Positions 12,496 through 23,700 of a stretch of 64,000 nt of DNA are shown in pieces. The notes under the pieces were generated by a model. That model ran no database searches and was not told where the DNA came from. It worked only from the letters and a program-made list of their open reading frames with translations. The first letter of the stretch is position 1; every line of letters starts with the position of its first letter. The DNA comes from Citrus sinensis (taxonomy: Eukaryota > Streptophyta > Magnoliopsida > Sapindales > Rutaceae). The stretch covers positions 36,233,001 to 36,297,000 of the forward strand of contig NC_068560.1 in assembly GCF_022201045.2 (NCBI RefSeq), read 5' to 3'. Both the position numbers and the translations under genes were made by a program.

Positions 12496-12690
12496 GAGGC
12501 TGGTTCGGCTCGTGGCTGCTGGCTAGTTCGTGGATCGTGAGTTTGGACGGTTTCGTGAACTAAGTCCAAGTCAAGATGACAAGTTTTTTGTTCAACCGTT
12601 AATATAGTTTATATTTTAGTTTTGATTTCTTCTTCAATTTTTTGTTTGCCTGGGTTTTTGAACTTCGCGAGATGTCGCTGAGTTTGAGAA

Positions 12691-13128
12691 TAGGGATGGC
12701 AAAACCCAGGGCCGAGTCCGGGTATTGCAATGATCGAACTCTGTTCGGATGTAATTGGTCCAGGTCTGGATCCGGGCCGGGTTTTAATCTGTATACTCGA
12801 ATTTTATATTTTTTAATATTATATGTGTATATTTTTTTTTATTTTTTGCTAATTTTATAAGTTTTAAATTTATTTCAATAAAATTTGACATGAAAATATA
12901 AACTTTAAGTGTTTAAAACTTTATATATGTATAATAAATGAGTCAAATAAATATAAATATTTAAAATAATATATATTTTATAATATTTTTTTAATAAAAT
13001 TTGGGTTCTGGGTTTATCAAGTGATGCCCAAAACCGACCCGGCTTCATACCCAGACCGGGTAATACTCGGCCCACAAAGCTCGGGTACGGTCCGGGTCCA
13101 GACCGAGCATGTATTTTTGCCACCTCTA
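12691..13128. mobile_element. Non-autonomous hAT-type transposon (MITE), 438 bp
   Basis: The left end TAGGGATGGCAAAA faces the imperfect inverse TTTTTGCCACCTCTA at the right. Flanking 8-mers tttgagaa (12683-12690) and tttgacaa (13129-13136) match at 7 of 8 positions. The subterminal regions are rich in GGGTCCGGG/CCCGGACC words and the middle is AT-rich. It is the same terminal family as the element at 5526-6038. Confidence 0.78.
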
Positions 13129-14356
13129 TTTGACAATATGGAATTTTGATTTTGATTTTCTAATTTGCTTTTGTATTTTAGTTTTTTTTTTGTTTTTTTT
13201 AAACGTAATCCAATTGGATTATCCAAATCAACCCGAATTCTATTCGATCCTTAAAAATCCGATTGGATTACACAAATATTATCCGTTTAGATACTGAGCA
13301 AATACCCAAATCCGATCCTATGCCAATCCTATTTTTGTGCATGCCTCAATTAATTAATTGCCTTGTTCAATAAAAATATATTAATTACAATTAGATAATA
13401 GTATTAACAATTATAGGATTAGAAATAGAGGACAATTATGGAGATAAAATTATGCCCATCAATTATCTTGATATCTCCTCTAAAGTACTTGGTCCGATTG
13501 TATTATCTTGCCCTTCTTATCAGAGCAAGTGCCTTGACGTGTAAACAAGCCATTTCCTATTGCCATATACTCTAATTAATTTTTTATCCCGTCATTGATA
13601 CAGCGCAGACTCGAGAGAGAAATCAAATGGGAAACGGACAGAGAGAAGTCGAATATTTCAATCCAATAACGATGTCTTTGATGTGGGCCTGTGTTAGCTG
13701 TTTAATTCCACAAAATGACTAAAAAGGTCGAACGAGAGAGCCATATGGGATTGGAAGTAAGACCATTTGCAAAATTAACAACCAAATCAATCGAGGATGA
13801 ATATTCAAAATATTGGGCACTAATAAGACTTTGTTGCTGGAAGTGGCGTCATTGCTCTCAGCATTTTGCACTAAATGCCATTTATTATAAAATTCCTGCT
13901 TCAACTGATAATGACTTCTCTATTCCTGCAACGAGGAGCTTTTATGTATGCATATCTTATCATAATTTAATAATAAAAGAATACGCAAACTTCCGAAAAT
14001 GATAATTAATAAAGGGAGATAATTTATGAACAACTTTATCTAGCTTCTGTGTTCAGCTCAGCAGAAAAATGCTAGAAAATATTAATTTTAGTATACAATT
14101 TACCGTCCATTATGATGATGGGTTACTAAACAAGCTAAACAATGAACGTTACTTACAATATGACACTGTAATTTGTAAATTAAGTAGTACAATTAATGAC
14201 TTGGAAAACTTCCAAGAAAGATGAAAACACCTAGCAGTACCGGCTTGACAGAAACACCTAAAAATACCCACTTGACAGAGTCACACAGAGAACCTATTTA
14301 GTTAATTAATTATTTCTTGATTCCGCACAGAGAGCTTATTCAGGCACGAGAAAATC

Positions 14357-14363
14357 TATAAGA
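14357..14363 (+). promoter_or_regulatory. Possible TATA box of the second CYP82 gene
   Basis: TATAAGA lies 40 bp before the start codon, a spacing like that of the first CYP82 copy. The match to consensus is weaker. Confidence 0.35.
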
Positions 14364-14396
14364 CCTAACCTTAAAACTGTGATCTTGTAATCTACC

Positions 14397-16081
14397 ATGA
14401 ATTTCCTTCTCCCATATCTAGACACCAGCATAGTAGTGGTTGGTGCCTGTGCTACACTTGTCGTTTTCTATTATTTACAAAAATGGTCCAACACCGGCAA
14501 AAAACCACCGGAAGCTGCTGGAAAATGGCCGATGATCGGACATCTCCACCTCTTAGCAGGACCCCAACTCCCTCACCTTGCGTTGGGGGCCTTAGCCGAC
14601 AAGTATGGACCATTATTCAGCATCCGAATTGGCGTGCACCCAGCCCTGGTGGTCAGCAGCTGGGAGATGGCTAAAGAATTGTTCACCAAGCATGATGTTG
14701 ACATATCCTCTCGCCCCAAGCTCACTGTTGGCAAACTCTTAGGCCACAACTATGCCAATTTTGGGTTCTCTCCTTACAACGCATACTGGCGTGAGATGCG
14801 CAAAATAACAGCTTCGGAGCTTCTCTCAAACCGCAGACTTGAGTTACTCAAGCATATTCGGGCTACTGAAGTGGACGGCGAAATAAAAGAGATATACAAG
14901 ATTTGGACCAAGAAAAAGAACGAGTCAGACCAAATTTTGCTTGAGATGAAAAAATGGTTTGGGGACTTGAATTTGAACGTGATTCTAATGATGATCGCTG
15001 GGAAAAGGTATTTTGGTGGTAGAGCTGAGAATGATGAGACAGAAGTGAGGCGCTACAGGGCCGCAATAAGGAATTTTTTTCGTTTGGGTGGGGTTTTTTT
15101 AGTGAGAGATGCTTTGCCTTTTCTTGGATGGCTTGATATTGGTGGATATGAAAAGGCCATGAAGAAAACTGCCAAAGAATTGGACAGCCTTATTGAGGAA
15201 TGGATAGAGGAACATCGCCGGAAAAAAGAATCCGGTGCCAATCTGGATCTGGACTTCATCGACGTGCTGCTATCCGTTCTTGAAGGTGAAGGTGTTGACC
15301 TTTCTGATTTTGATGTTGATACAGTCATCAAAGCCACTACCATGGTATTTGTCTTTCTTTATGCAACAACAGACTTTTATGGATATTATGTGTTTTGATA
15401 ACCTTGCTTATGTATATATGCTCTCGCTCTCAAAATTAATTTAAATGGATTTTGCAGACTATAATTGTAGGGGCCACTGATACCACGACTGTTAATCTAA
15501 CATGGGCACTCTCATTACTGCTGAATAATCGCCGCGAATTGGAGAAAGTCAAGAAAGAATTGGACTCTGTAGTTGGCAAGGAAAGACTATTATGTGAATC
15601 AGATATTGAGAAGTTGGTGTATCTTCAAGCTGTAATAAAGGAGACGCTACGATTGTACCCTGCTGGACCACTTGCAGGAGCAAGACAGTTCACTGAAGAT
15701 TGCACAGTTGCTGAATACCATGTCCCAAAAGGAACCCGGCTCGTGCTTAACCTTTGGAAGTTGCAGACAGACCCAAGGGTGTGGTCAGATCCATTGGAAT
15801 TCAAGCCTGAAAGATTTTTGACCGCTCACAAGGATGTTGATGTCAAGGGTCAACATTTTGAACTTCTTCCATTTGGTGGTGGTAGAAGAGCCTGCCCTGG
15901 AATATCATTTGCTTTGCAAATGTCACATTTGGCTCTGGCCGCTTTCCTACATGCATTCGACATATCAACTCCGGGGGAAGCATGGGTTGATATGACTGGA
16001 ACGGCGGGGTTGACCAACATCAGGGCAACTCCACTTGAAATTCTTTTGAAACCGCGTTTGCCTTCTAATCTCTATGAATAA
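14397..16081 (+). CDS. Cytochrome P450, CYP82 family (CYP82D/A-like)
   Basis: Tandem neighbour of the CYP82C-like gene and the same kind of ER-anchored monooxygenase. Exons 14397-15344 and 15458-16081 with a phase-0 intron give 523 aa. Visible parts: N-terminal anchor (about residues 10-27), hinge [15 protein letters not shown]-helix WREMRK, I-helix GATDTT at the start of exon 2, K-helix [17 protein letters not shown], and haem loop [11 protein letters not shown] with the cysteine ligand. Every catalytic motif is intact. It differs from its neighbour throughout the substrate-recognition regions, so the duplication is old and the two probably differ in substrate. I lean to a CYP82D-like enzyme (members act on flavones, terpenoids and coumarins), but the subfamily needs a tree. 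The intron is much shorter (113 bp) than in the first copy (330 bp). Confidence 0.88.
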
Positions 16082-16195
16082 AATTTGTTCTGAATCAGGA
16101 CGTAGGTGATGTTATACAAATTCATAGATTTTTGCTTCACTGGGCTTTGCCGGCTCATGGCTTGTAATCTATGGTTTCAGAAATAATTCAATTAA

Positions 16196-16375
16196 GCCAC
16201 CTGCTAGTACCGAGCTCGAACTTGCTGCTTTATTGCATAGCTTTCATTTTGCATCCCCATCAGATGAACCAGTGGACATGGGTGCAGGAATTTGATTAAC
16301 TGTTGTTAAAACTATGCCACTTGAACCCTTGGAGTGCTTCTTACTCCACGGCTTTCTTCTTCACTCAATGGGTTA
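16196..16375 (+). pseudogene. C-terminal relic of a third CYP82 gene
   Basis: About 110 bp after the stop codon of the second CYP82, translation gives LAALLHSFHFASPSDEPVDM, the segment that follows the haem loop in CYP82 proteins. An in-frame TGA comes four codons later, then LTVVKTMPLE. After a frameshift the reading continues as VLLTPRLSSSLNG, the expected C-terminus. The haem loop and everything before it are missing. It is not a copy of the two intact neighbours: GFxLTVVKA-type wording differs from both. It indicates a larger CYP82 array that has partly decayed. Confidence 0.75.
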
Positions 16376-18164
16376 ATAAGATTGATTTTAAATTTAGATA
16401 ATTCAAACGCTTATAAGATTATGCTTGCTTAGTTGATATACGTAATTTTTAATAAATAATTTTTGCAAGCATTTTTATCTATCATTAACTAAGTTGCTCT
16501 AACTATAATTAGAACAATGGTGTAAAATTAAAAAAAAAAAGAGCATTATCAAACTATTGCACATAGCTCATTCTAATATAATCTCTCAACAGTTTGATAT
16601 TGCTCAAGATCGGACTTATTAAATATAATCCATTTTCATATTGACTTGTCAACTACACATAGCTTTTTCTCTTTTACGAAAAATTCTAGAATACATATGA
16701 GGTAACATGTCATCCATACAACAAGAAATAATACCATGACATATGTGCATTTATTTTGAACCACTATCATGGAAGTGGTGGTTGTATTAAATTTAATTAC
16801 ACTTGCCATGCATGCATCAATTGGTTATAATACATCTGAGATATTTTAGAATTTCTTGTCTTTTACACCTTGCGGCTGGATATGGCTTTGGGGATCTTTA
16901 ACCTCTACTTTTACTCTTGAATATCATATTGTTAATCAAATACCATTAACGAGATACTAAATAATATTTTTTTAATATTCATCAAACAAAAAAAATTCAA
17001 CAATTTTCAAATGTGAGAATACATAAAATATTTTTCATTGTTAAAAACAGTAAATACAATAACGAAAAACAAACTCAAGGCAGTGATGTATATCTATTCA
17101 TTCCGTGATGCAGTATGCTTAAATGCATTTCGTTGTTATCACGAAATTTACTTTTTTTATTTCTTCCATTTGGGAAAATAAAAATAAAAATCTTGGTGCA
17201 AGCAGCAAGTTTCAGCTGTAGCATTGATCTAAGGAATTGATGTCTATGGTCCCAAAGCCGATAGGCTTTACAATTTTAAAAGCCCATAATCTTTTTCCTT
17301 TGATTTGGCCTCTTGGCTCCCCTTTTAATGACTTGCACGTGCAGTTCCTTTAACATCATCATGGCTTGGGCTTTATGTTTAATCTCTCCTTTGGTGTGCG
17401 GCTCCGAATCTTTACGTATTTCCCATAGCATTGATCCGAATCTTTATCGGATCTGGAATCTGGATAATAACATGCATATTTCACCTCCGGGTCCGATACA
17501 GGTTTAACCCGGAAAAATTCGGGTTTTCGAATTTCGGATTTTAAACTTGGATATTTTTTAACTTAAATCTTATTTGCTTTGAAAAATCCTTTAACAAACT
17601 TTACTCACAGCAAGGAATAACAATCAACACTGGATCACTCAACCAAAGCTTCTCAAAGCCACAATCTTGTAAGGGAAAAAAAAAACACTTTCAAAATCCC
17701 ATTTATAGCCTTTACTTGTTTTACAATTGTGTATGACACTCCCATCAAATCACAATCCAATACCCATTTCAAATTTTCAATAACCAGAACCAAAGAGAAT
17801 AAAATCACGTTCTTGGGCCAAATTCCCAAAAATATCATTAGTGAAGCTATTCATGATGCCCATGGCCTTGCTGAAGATACCGATATCAGGATGGTGGTTA
17901 TATACAGCAATCGCAATTGCCCTCAAGCTGCTAATGATGATGGTGGCATTTTCAACCCCGCATCACAGTCATCGGCCGTGGAGGTGGTTAAGCACGATGA
18001 TTTGATTTGGGCTTTGGCAATGATGATGAGGAGCACATCACATTCATGGTGATTTGATGAGGAAATTTTTGGCTTTGGGCTTTGGCGGCCGTGACTTTGA
18101 AAGTGAAACTAGGGCACATCTAATTCTTCTCCTTTGATGTTTCTATTTATATTAAAAAATAATA

Positions 18165-18338
18165 TTAAAATAAAGATATCCGGGTTTGGGTTTTAGATTT
18201 ACGGGTTCACCCAAACCGGAACCGGACCCAGATATATTCAGGTTACAAAAATAACATCCGGATACCGGATTTAAAATTTTTCGGTACGGGTTGAACCCGA
18301 TCCGGATTATCCAGGTTCGGGTTAAATTGTCATCCCTA
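18165..18338. mobile_element. One end of a hAT-like element
   Basis: The segment ends in TTGTCATCCCTA, almost the same terminus as the hAT MITEs at 5526 and 12691, and has the same CCGGATCGGGTT-type subterminal words. I could not find the matching opposite end or a duplication of the flanking gatagaaa, so it is probably truncated or its left end has diverged. Confidence 0.4.
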
Positions 18339-19628
18339 GATAGAAATCTCTCCATTTTGATTATTTTAAGCATTGTTTATTTCTTGATCTCTAATTTAAT
18401 ACATATTTAATAAAATAATTCAATTAACTAAAAATAACAAGTAAATATATAATAAAAAGTAATATATATATATATGAGATTTTAAAATTTAGTTTTAAAG
18501 TTTTTTCAGATTTTTCCACACTTTAAAATCTTAAATTAGAATATGTGTATGGATACTATTGATAAATCTACACCATTTGCAGTACTTGTCACTCCACGTC
18601 TTTCTGCTTCTTTGTATGGATAAATTGATTCCAATATCCTCACATGAGTTCAAGTAAGAATAGAGGATAAGAGTTAGTGTTTTAATAGATGAAATTTCTC
18701 ATCCCATTCAAATTCAAAAAGTAAAAAATAAAATGATAGAAACAAATCATAAATATAAATCATAGTTTTATATCTTGATTAATTTAGTTAACAAATACAA
18801 TAGATAGATGCCTGCTCCTTTATGAATGCGTGAGTTCGAACTCCTATGAATGCATGAGATGATGATGATGATAAAAGATACTTGTTCTTTAAGCGTCACT
18901 AAATAGTAAATAGATAGTTGTTGCACTCGTAATTTATCCACATCCTAACATCAGCAAAGAGCAAAAACTTGGTGCGTTGAAGATGTCTTTGAAAAAGGCA
19001 AAACTTGGATGCCTATCCTGTAAGGATGGGAGAGATTGTTTAGCTAGCTCAGTTTTTATTGATTCGGTCGATTAGATTCATTAAATCCAACGATTCTCGA
19101 GATTAATTAATTTGCTGCCGATTATATATATCATTCTCTCAATCTTGGGACCGATCGATGAATATATTAACAACAGTCACAAGAAGAGTCCCAGGAATGG
19201 TCCACAAAAGTAATATATTTTCTCATCAATTAACCTAATAAACGTGGTCCCATGCAGGCAACAGGGCGCTCGAATTGATTATCATCATCTCATTGGTCAT
19301 TACTATCATCACATGGTGTTTGTGTGACCCAAATTATCATCCATCCTTCACTTTCCTCATCCTCGGTCGAAAATAACAGTGCATATGATTGCTCGTCATC
19401 CCAAATTTCACAACCATCTAATCCAATCGCATTCATCTTTCACTTTCATCACTCTTTTTACAGTACCCTTGTTATAAGGGACCTCACTAACTACTTGAAA
19501 TATTCAATTAAGTTGGTCCCTTTGCTGGGTAGCTAGCAAACTTGGCCTCATCAACTCAGATGGAAAAAAAATAGACAAGTTTATTTATTTTTACGCATGT
19601 ACTATTTGTCCTAGAGAGTTACAATTAA

Positions 19629-19656
19629 GGGGGGGGGGGGGGGGGGGGGTGGGGGG
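19629..19656. repeat. Poly-G tract (G21, T, G6)
   Basis: An uninterrupted run of 21 G followed by T and six more G. It is striking in such AT-rich DNA and can form a G-quadruplex. Its exact length is uncertain because sequencing of such runs is unreliable. Confidence 0.85.
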
Positions 19657-20791
19657 AGTTTATTTATCATTCATTAAGCATTTGATCGAACCACCGCCTT
19701 TTATCTTTCTAGAATTCTAGCTGGGCAATGTAATACAATGTAATTATAGCTGGCGTTTGCCGTTGGAAAGAGACAAATTGCAGTACTTTCTGGTTAACCT
19801 TGTCGTTGAAAATATCATTCGGGTTGCTATCGCATTAAAGATCAGCTGATCCCCTTGTGTATATTATTCAACCAAATCATGGCCCAAAGTAACGATGCTA
19901 TTTTATGACACAACAAATGGCATCCTAATCAATCCAATTAATCAAACAACACGCCCAGCAATTAATAAATCATTTTACGCGACGTGTACAAATAATGCTT
20001 TATATTGACCAAAATGCTGCTTCACGTGGGTTAGGTGTTGGTACTATCTCATGGTTACATGTATGCGAAGTTGTTTCAGAATTCATTCTAACGTTCATAT
20101 CAATTTAATTACTTGGAATTAAATGTCAACTAATGGCGAATAACAACTACTCGATCTTTTTTTTTCTCCTAAATATTTAGAATAGACCTCTCCTATTCTC
20201 CTTTTCGGGTGTAACTATCTAGTCTAACCTTACATTGAGTTTAATTTAAAAGTGGTTTCTACAAATCTTATAATAATTAAACACTGAATCTAAAAGAGAA
20301 ATTGGATTTGTATAAAAAATTAGTGATAATGTTATAACATATATAACTATTCGTTACTACTTTTAAATAATAGTAAATAACATCATCACACCACCATCCA
20401 AGTGTGTCCCACTATATATTTTTATTTATCACCAAATTCAAGATTATCTTAAATGCATTATGTATATGTAGGGGAATATGGAATTGAACATGGTAGTCCC
20501 AACACACCAACTAGCTAACACTTCCTCTTATTTATCTACTGACAATAAACATTTTGTAATTATGCTTTAGTGATAGGTCAACCTAAAATAAATTTTGCTA
20601 ATGAAACATTAAGAATAAGAGAAATATGCCTGAAAATATAAAATCAGCGGACTTCCAAATACAGTTTAGTTTCAACGAGAATAATCCGTTTATAAATTAA
20701 ACCACAAGTTCATACGATGCATATAAGAAAAGAAAGGGGCCGGGACCCTAACAAGTAGCACACAGGGTAACTTGACTACAGTCAACTAACC

Positions 20792-23700
20792 ATGGTTCCA
20801 AATTCCAATTTAGCCTTCACTTTATCCCGCTTCAGAAAGCACGATCACGCACACGACACAATTATAACGCAAAACGAAAATAACCGAAATTTCCCACCAT
20901 CTCTTTGGGATTCTCATTTTCATCAAACAGCCAATACTTCCGACTTCACAATTCACCGCCTAATGTTGCCTGAAAGAACAGATTCGAGCTTGAGTCAACG
21001 CGCCACGGACACGGCGGCGGAGAGAGTGATTGTCGCCGTGAGAGCCGAGAAGGTAATCTCCAAGAACACATTGGCTTGGGCTCTCACTCACGTTGTTCAT
21101 CCCGGCGACGGCATTACGTTGCTCGCCGTCTTTCCCGCCGAAAGAACTGGTAATTCTGTTGTTTTACGACGGTAAATCACTTTTTAATCACCTGTGACTG
21201 TGAATCATAACAGTAACGCACTGAGAATTTACTTATACGTGATGTCAGGCAGGAGATTCTGGAGTTTCCCGAGATGGACCGGAGATTGTAGCAGTAGTCA
21301 TAAGGAGAAATCGCGGGATCGGATTTGTCAAATCTCGGAGTCTTGTTCGCAAATGGTACTTCAGTTCCATAATCAAGTTGAGGTCAGTTTTGTTATTTAC
21401 CGCGTTTCCCACATTAATGCCAATTTTCATTCAAATTAGAGACTCTTCGCTCATTTCAGTATTTTGGTTAAATTTTATTTGTTAGTTTAAAACGTCGCGG
21501 TATTGGTTTGTTGAATTGAAATGGCAATTGAATTTTATCGCATGTACTATGATGTAATGTCCACTAAAATTTGTAAGTTTCACCACCAATACGTGATAAA
21601 TAATAAATACGATCAACGCGGTAGTAAGCAACTGTCTTTGAAAGAGGTTCACTGACAATACGAGTGCTAAAGAACTGCAGAATAATTATTTGTTGTGATC
21701 CCGAGTTCCTGGTTAAATTCGATTTTGGTGTCAGAGATGGAAGATTCGTGAATGCCCAAACAAACCTCTTGGATCTGCCTGTGCGATGCAAACAAATTAC
21801 CAATGGGCCTTTGGTCCAATAGGAGAAGCCTTGCAGTTACAATGTTGAGTGCAAGGGTTCGAGCCTCCATAAGAGCATTATGGAGGTTAGTTTCAATTCT
21901 TCCTCAATTATTAATTAATTGAGTGGAGACAATCTCTCCCTTACAAAATGTGAGTGGAACAGGCACCCATCGAATATTAGAGAGGGTTTAAAATATCTGA
22001 CATATACTTCAGTGTGTCAATGTATGGTGGTGATCCCAGTTATATAGTATGATTGTAAATATTAATTGTAATGTCTGATGTAATGTCAGTAATATCTGTG
22101 TATAACAGACTTAAAAAAAAAAAAAAGAGATGCAAACAAATTAAATTAATGGTACATGTACCTTTTTTCCTGGGGGAATGACATGTGCCGTGCCATGCCT
22201 AAAAATTGCTCCTCCCGTGGTTGTAGACCCCAATGAGCCACGAAGGCGTCAAGGATGCCTCCATAATCAATTTTTATATATTAATTATTATAATATAATT
22301 AAATAATACATTATTTTAGTTATTTTTTGAATATAATTAATAAAAATATAATATAATATTATTGAATAATAAATTATAAAATTGATAAACTAATAATTGT
22401 AATGTAAAAATATAATAAAATAAAACTGATATTATCTAATATTATATTAAATTAAAAAATATTTTTATTTATTATTATTATAAAAATAATTTCTTTATTT
22501 ATAATACATTATACCATATTATTATATTTTATTATTGGTAATATTAATTTGTACTTTTTTTTTTTACATGTTGCCTTACTTTTTTATAAAGTAGCTTATA
22601 TATACCCTTATTTGATTATGCACGAGTAAGTGAAAAAAAAAAGAAATTATACGAATAACCCATTTAGTTAATTTAACAACATTTTTTTTTCTCTTGTTCT
22701 TTTATAATCTCGCAACTTTTCCTCACCAAATACCAACCAATCTCCTGAGGTGGCTCCTCTATCTTTTAAATTAATTAATGCTTAAGGATTGAAAAATTAT
22801 TGAAGTATGCTGCTGAATATGATTTGATGAATGTGCAGGTCAGAGTGAGGATTAAGGTGGTATCAGGAACATCTGGAAGCGCAGTGGCAAGTGAGGCCAT
22901 GAGCAACGGAGCCAACTGGGTCGTACTGGACAAGTAATTGATCATAAAAAAGTATTATTTCTTTTTTTCTGAACTATTAGTTTAATTGGTTGGTTGGCCG
23001 GTTGCTCACTAAATTACCTTTTCTCAACTGCGATTCTTAATTATACATGCTTACTTTTTAAATATGAGTAGTGCTACACATTCTAAATTTTTTATTTTAA
23101 AAAATTATTTTAAATGATGTGTCGTTAATTGAGTGGTTAATAATTCTTTACAAGATCCAAGTGAATTAATTGTATTATCTCACCAACCAATTGATAAATA
23201 ACACATCATTTGAGATAACTTTTTAGAATAAAAAATTTGGGATGTGCAGCATTACTCTTTAAATATATACATGCAACATTCATGCAATTAATTATTAACT
23301 TCTTATTATTATTATTATTATTATTTGTATGAGAAGAGAAGACAACTAATAATAGGAATAAATCCGCCCATACATCCATCGGTTCAAAGGGTTCCCTAGA
23401 GAAATATCACACAGTTCAGTTTGCTCTACGGTGCCCATCCGGTTCTGCTGGAGTCTGCACATTCTTAATCATTTACCCCTGTCATAGACTATCGACTGAC
23501 CTGCTTTAGGTTCCAAAAGCCTGCTGTTAAATAGAAAATCAAACGAATAGTTATAGTATGTACAACATTATTCAATGACCTCGATCATGTTATTAAACTT
23601 GCATCCATTCTGATGTAAGTTCGAATCAATCTCCAAACTAGTCCGTTGGTTCAAGCTTTTGGTCAATGGCGCAAGACTTCTCTTAATTTGAACAAACCAA

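Larger units (their letters stand above)
10151..14356. other. Spacer between the two CYP82 genes
   Basis: No gene is recognised in 4.2 kb. It holds a Mutator-type MITE (10427-10627), a compound microsatellite in a palindrome (10789-10942), an inverted-repeat element (10947-11085), an ATT microsatellite (11085-11129), a short tandem repeat (12469-12495) and a hAT MITE (12691-13128). From about 11130 to 11315 lies sequence resembling the 10427-10627 MITE, with GTGCAAACTTATATGACAT facing GTTTGTACAAAAAT. Sequence around 12000-12115 and 13200-13350 shares a GGATTGGAT/ATCCGAT vocabulary in opposite orientations, as if an older element had been split by the hAT insertion. Confidence 0.5.
16376..20791. 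other. Intergenic, CYP82 array to kinase gene
   Basis: I see no gene in these 4.4 kb. The region 17400-18340 is rich in CCGG/GGGTTCGGG words like the hAT-type elements upstream, and ends in a hAT-like terminus at 18338. The 107-codon open frame at 17729-18052 lies inside that repeat-like region and matches nothing I know. A long G run lies at 19629-19656. The remainder is AT-rich. Confidence 0.5.

Noticed and set aside
17729..18052. 107-codon plus-strand frame as a gene
   Set aside because: It sits inside repeat-like sequence ending in a hAT-type terminus, has no recognised domain and lacks convincing splice or promoter context.
18820..18870. tRNA gene or SINE from the B-box-like GAGTTCGAACTCC
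   Set aside because: No A box, cloverleaf partner or flanking duplication could be found.
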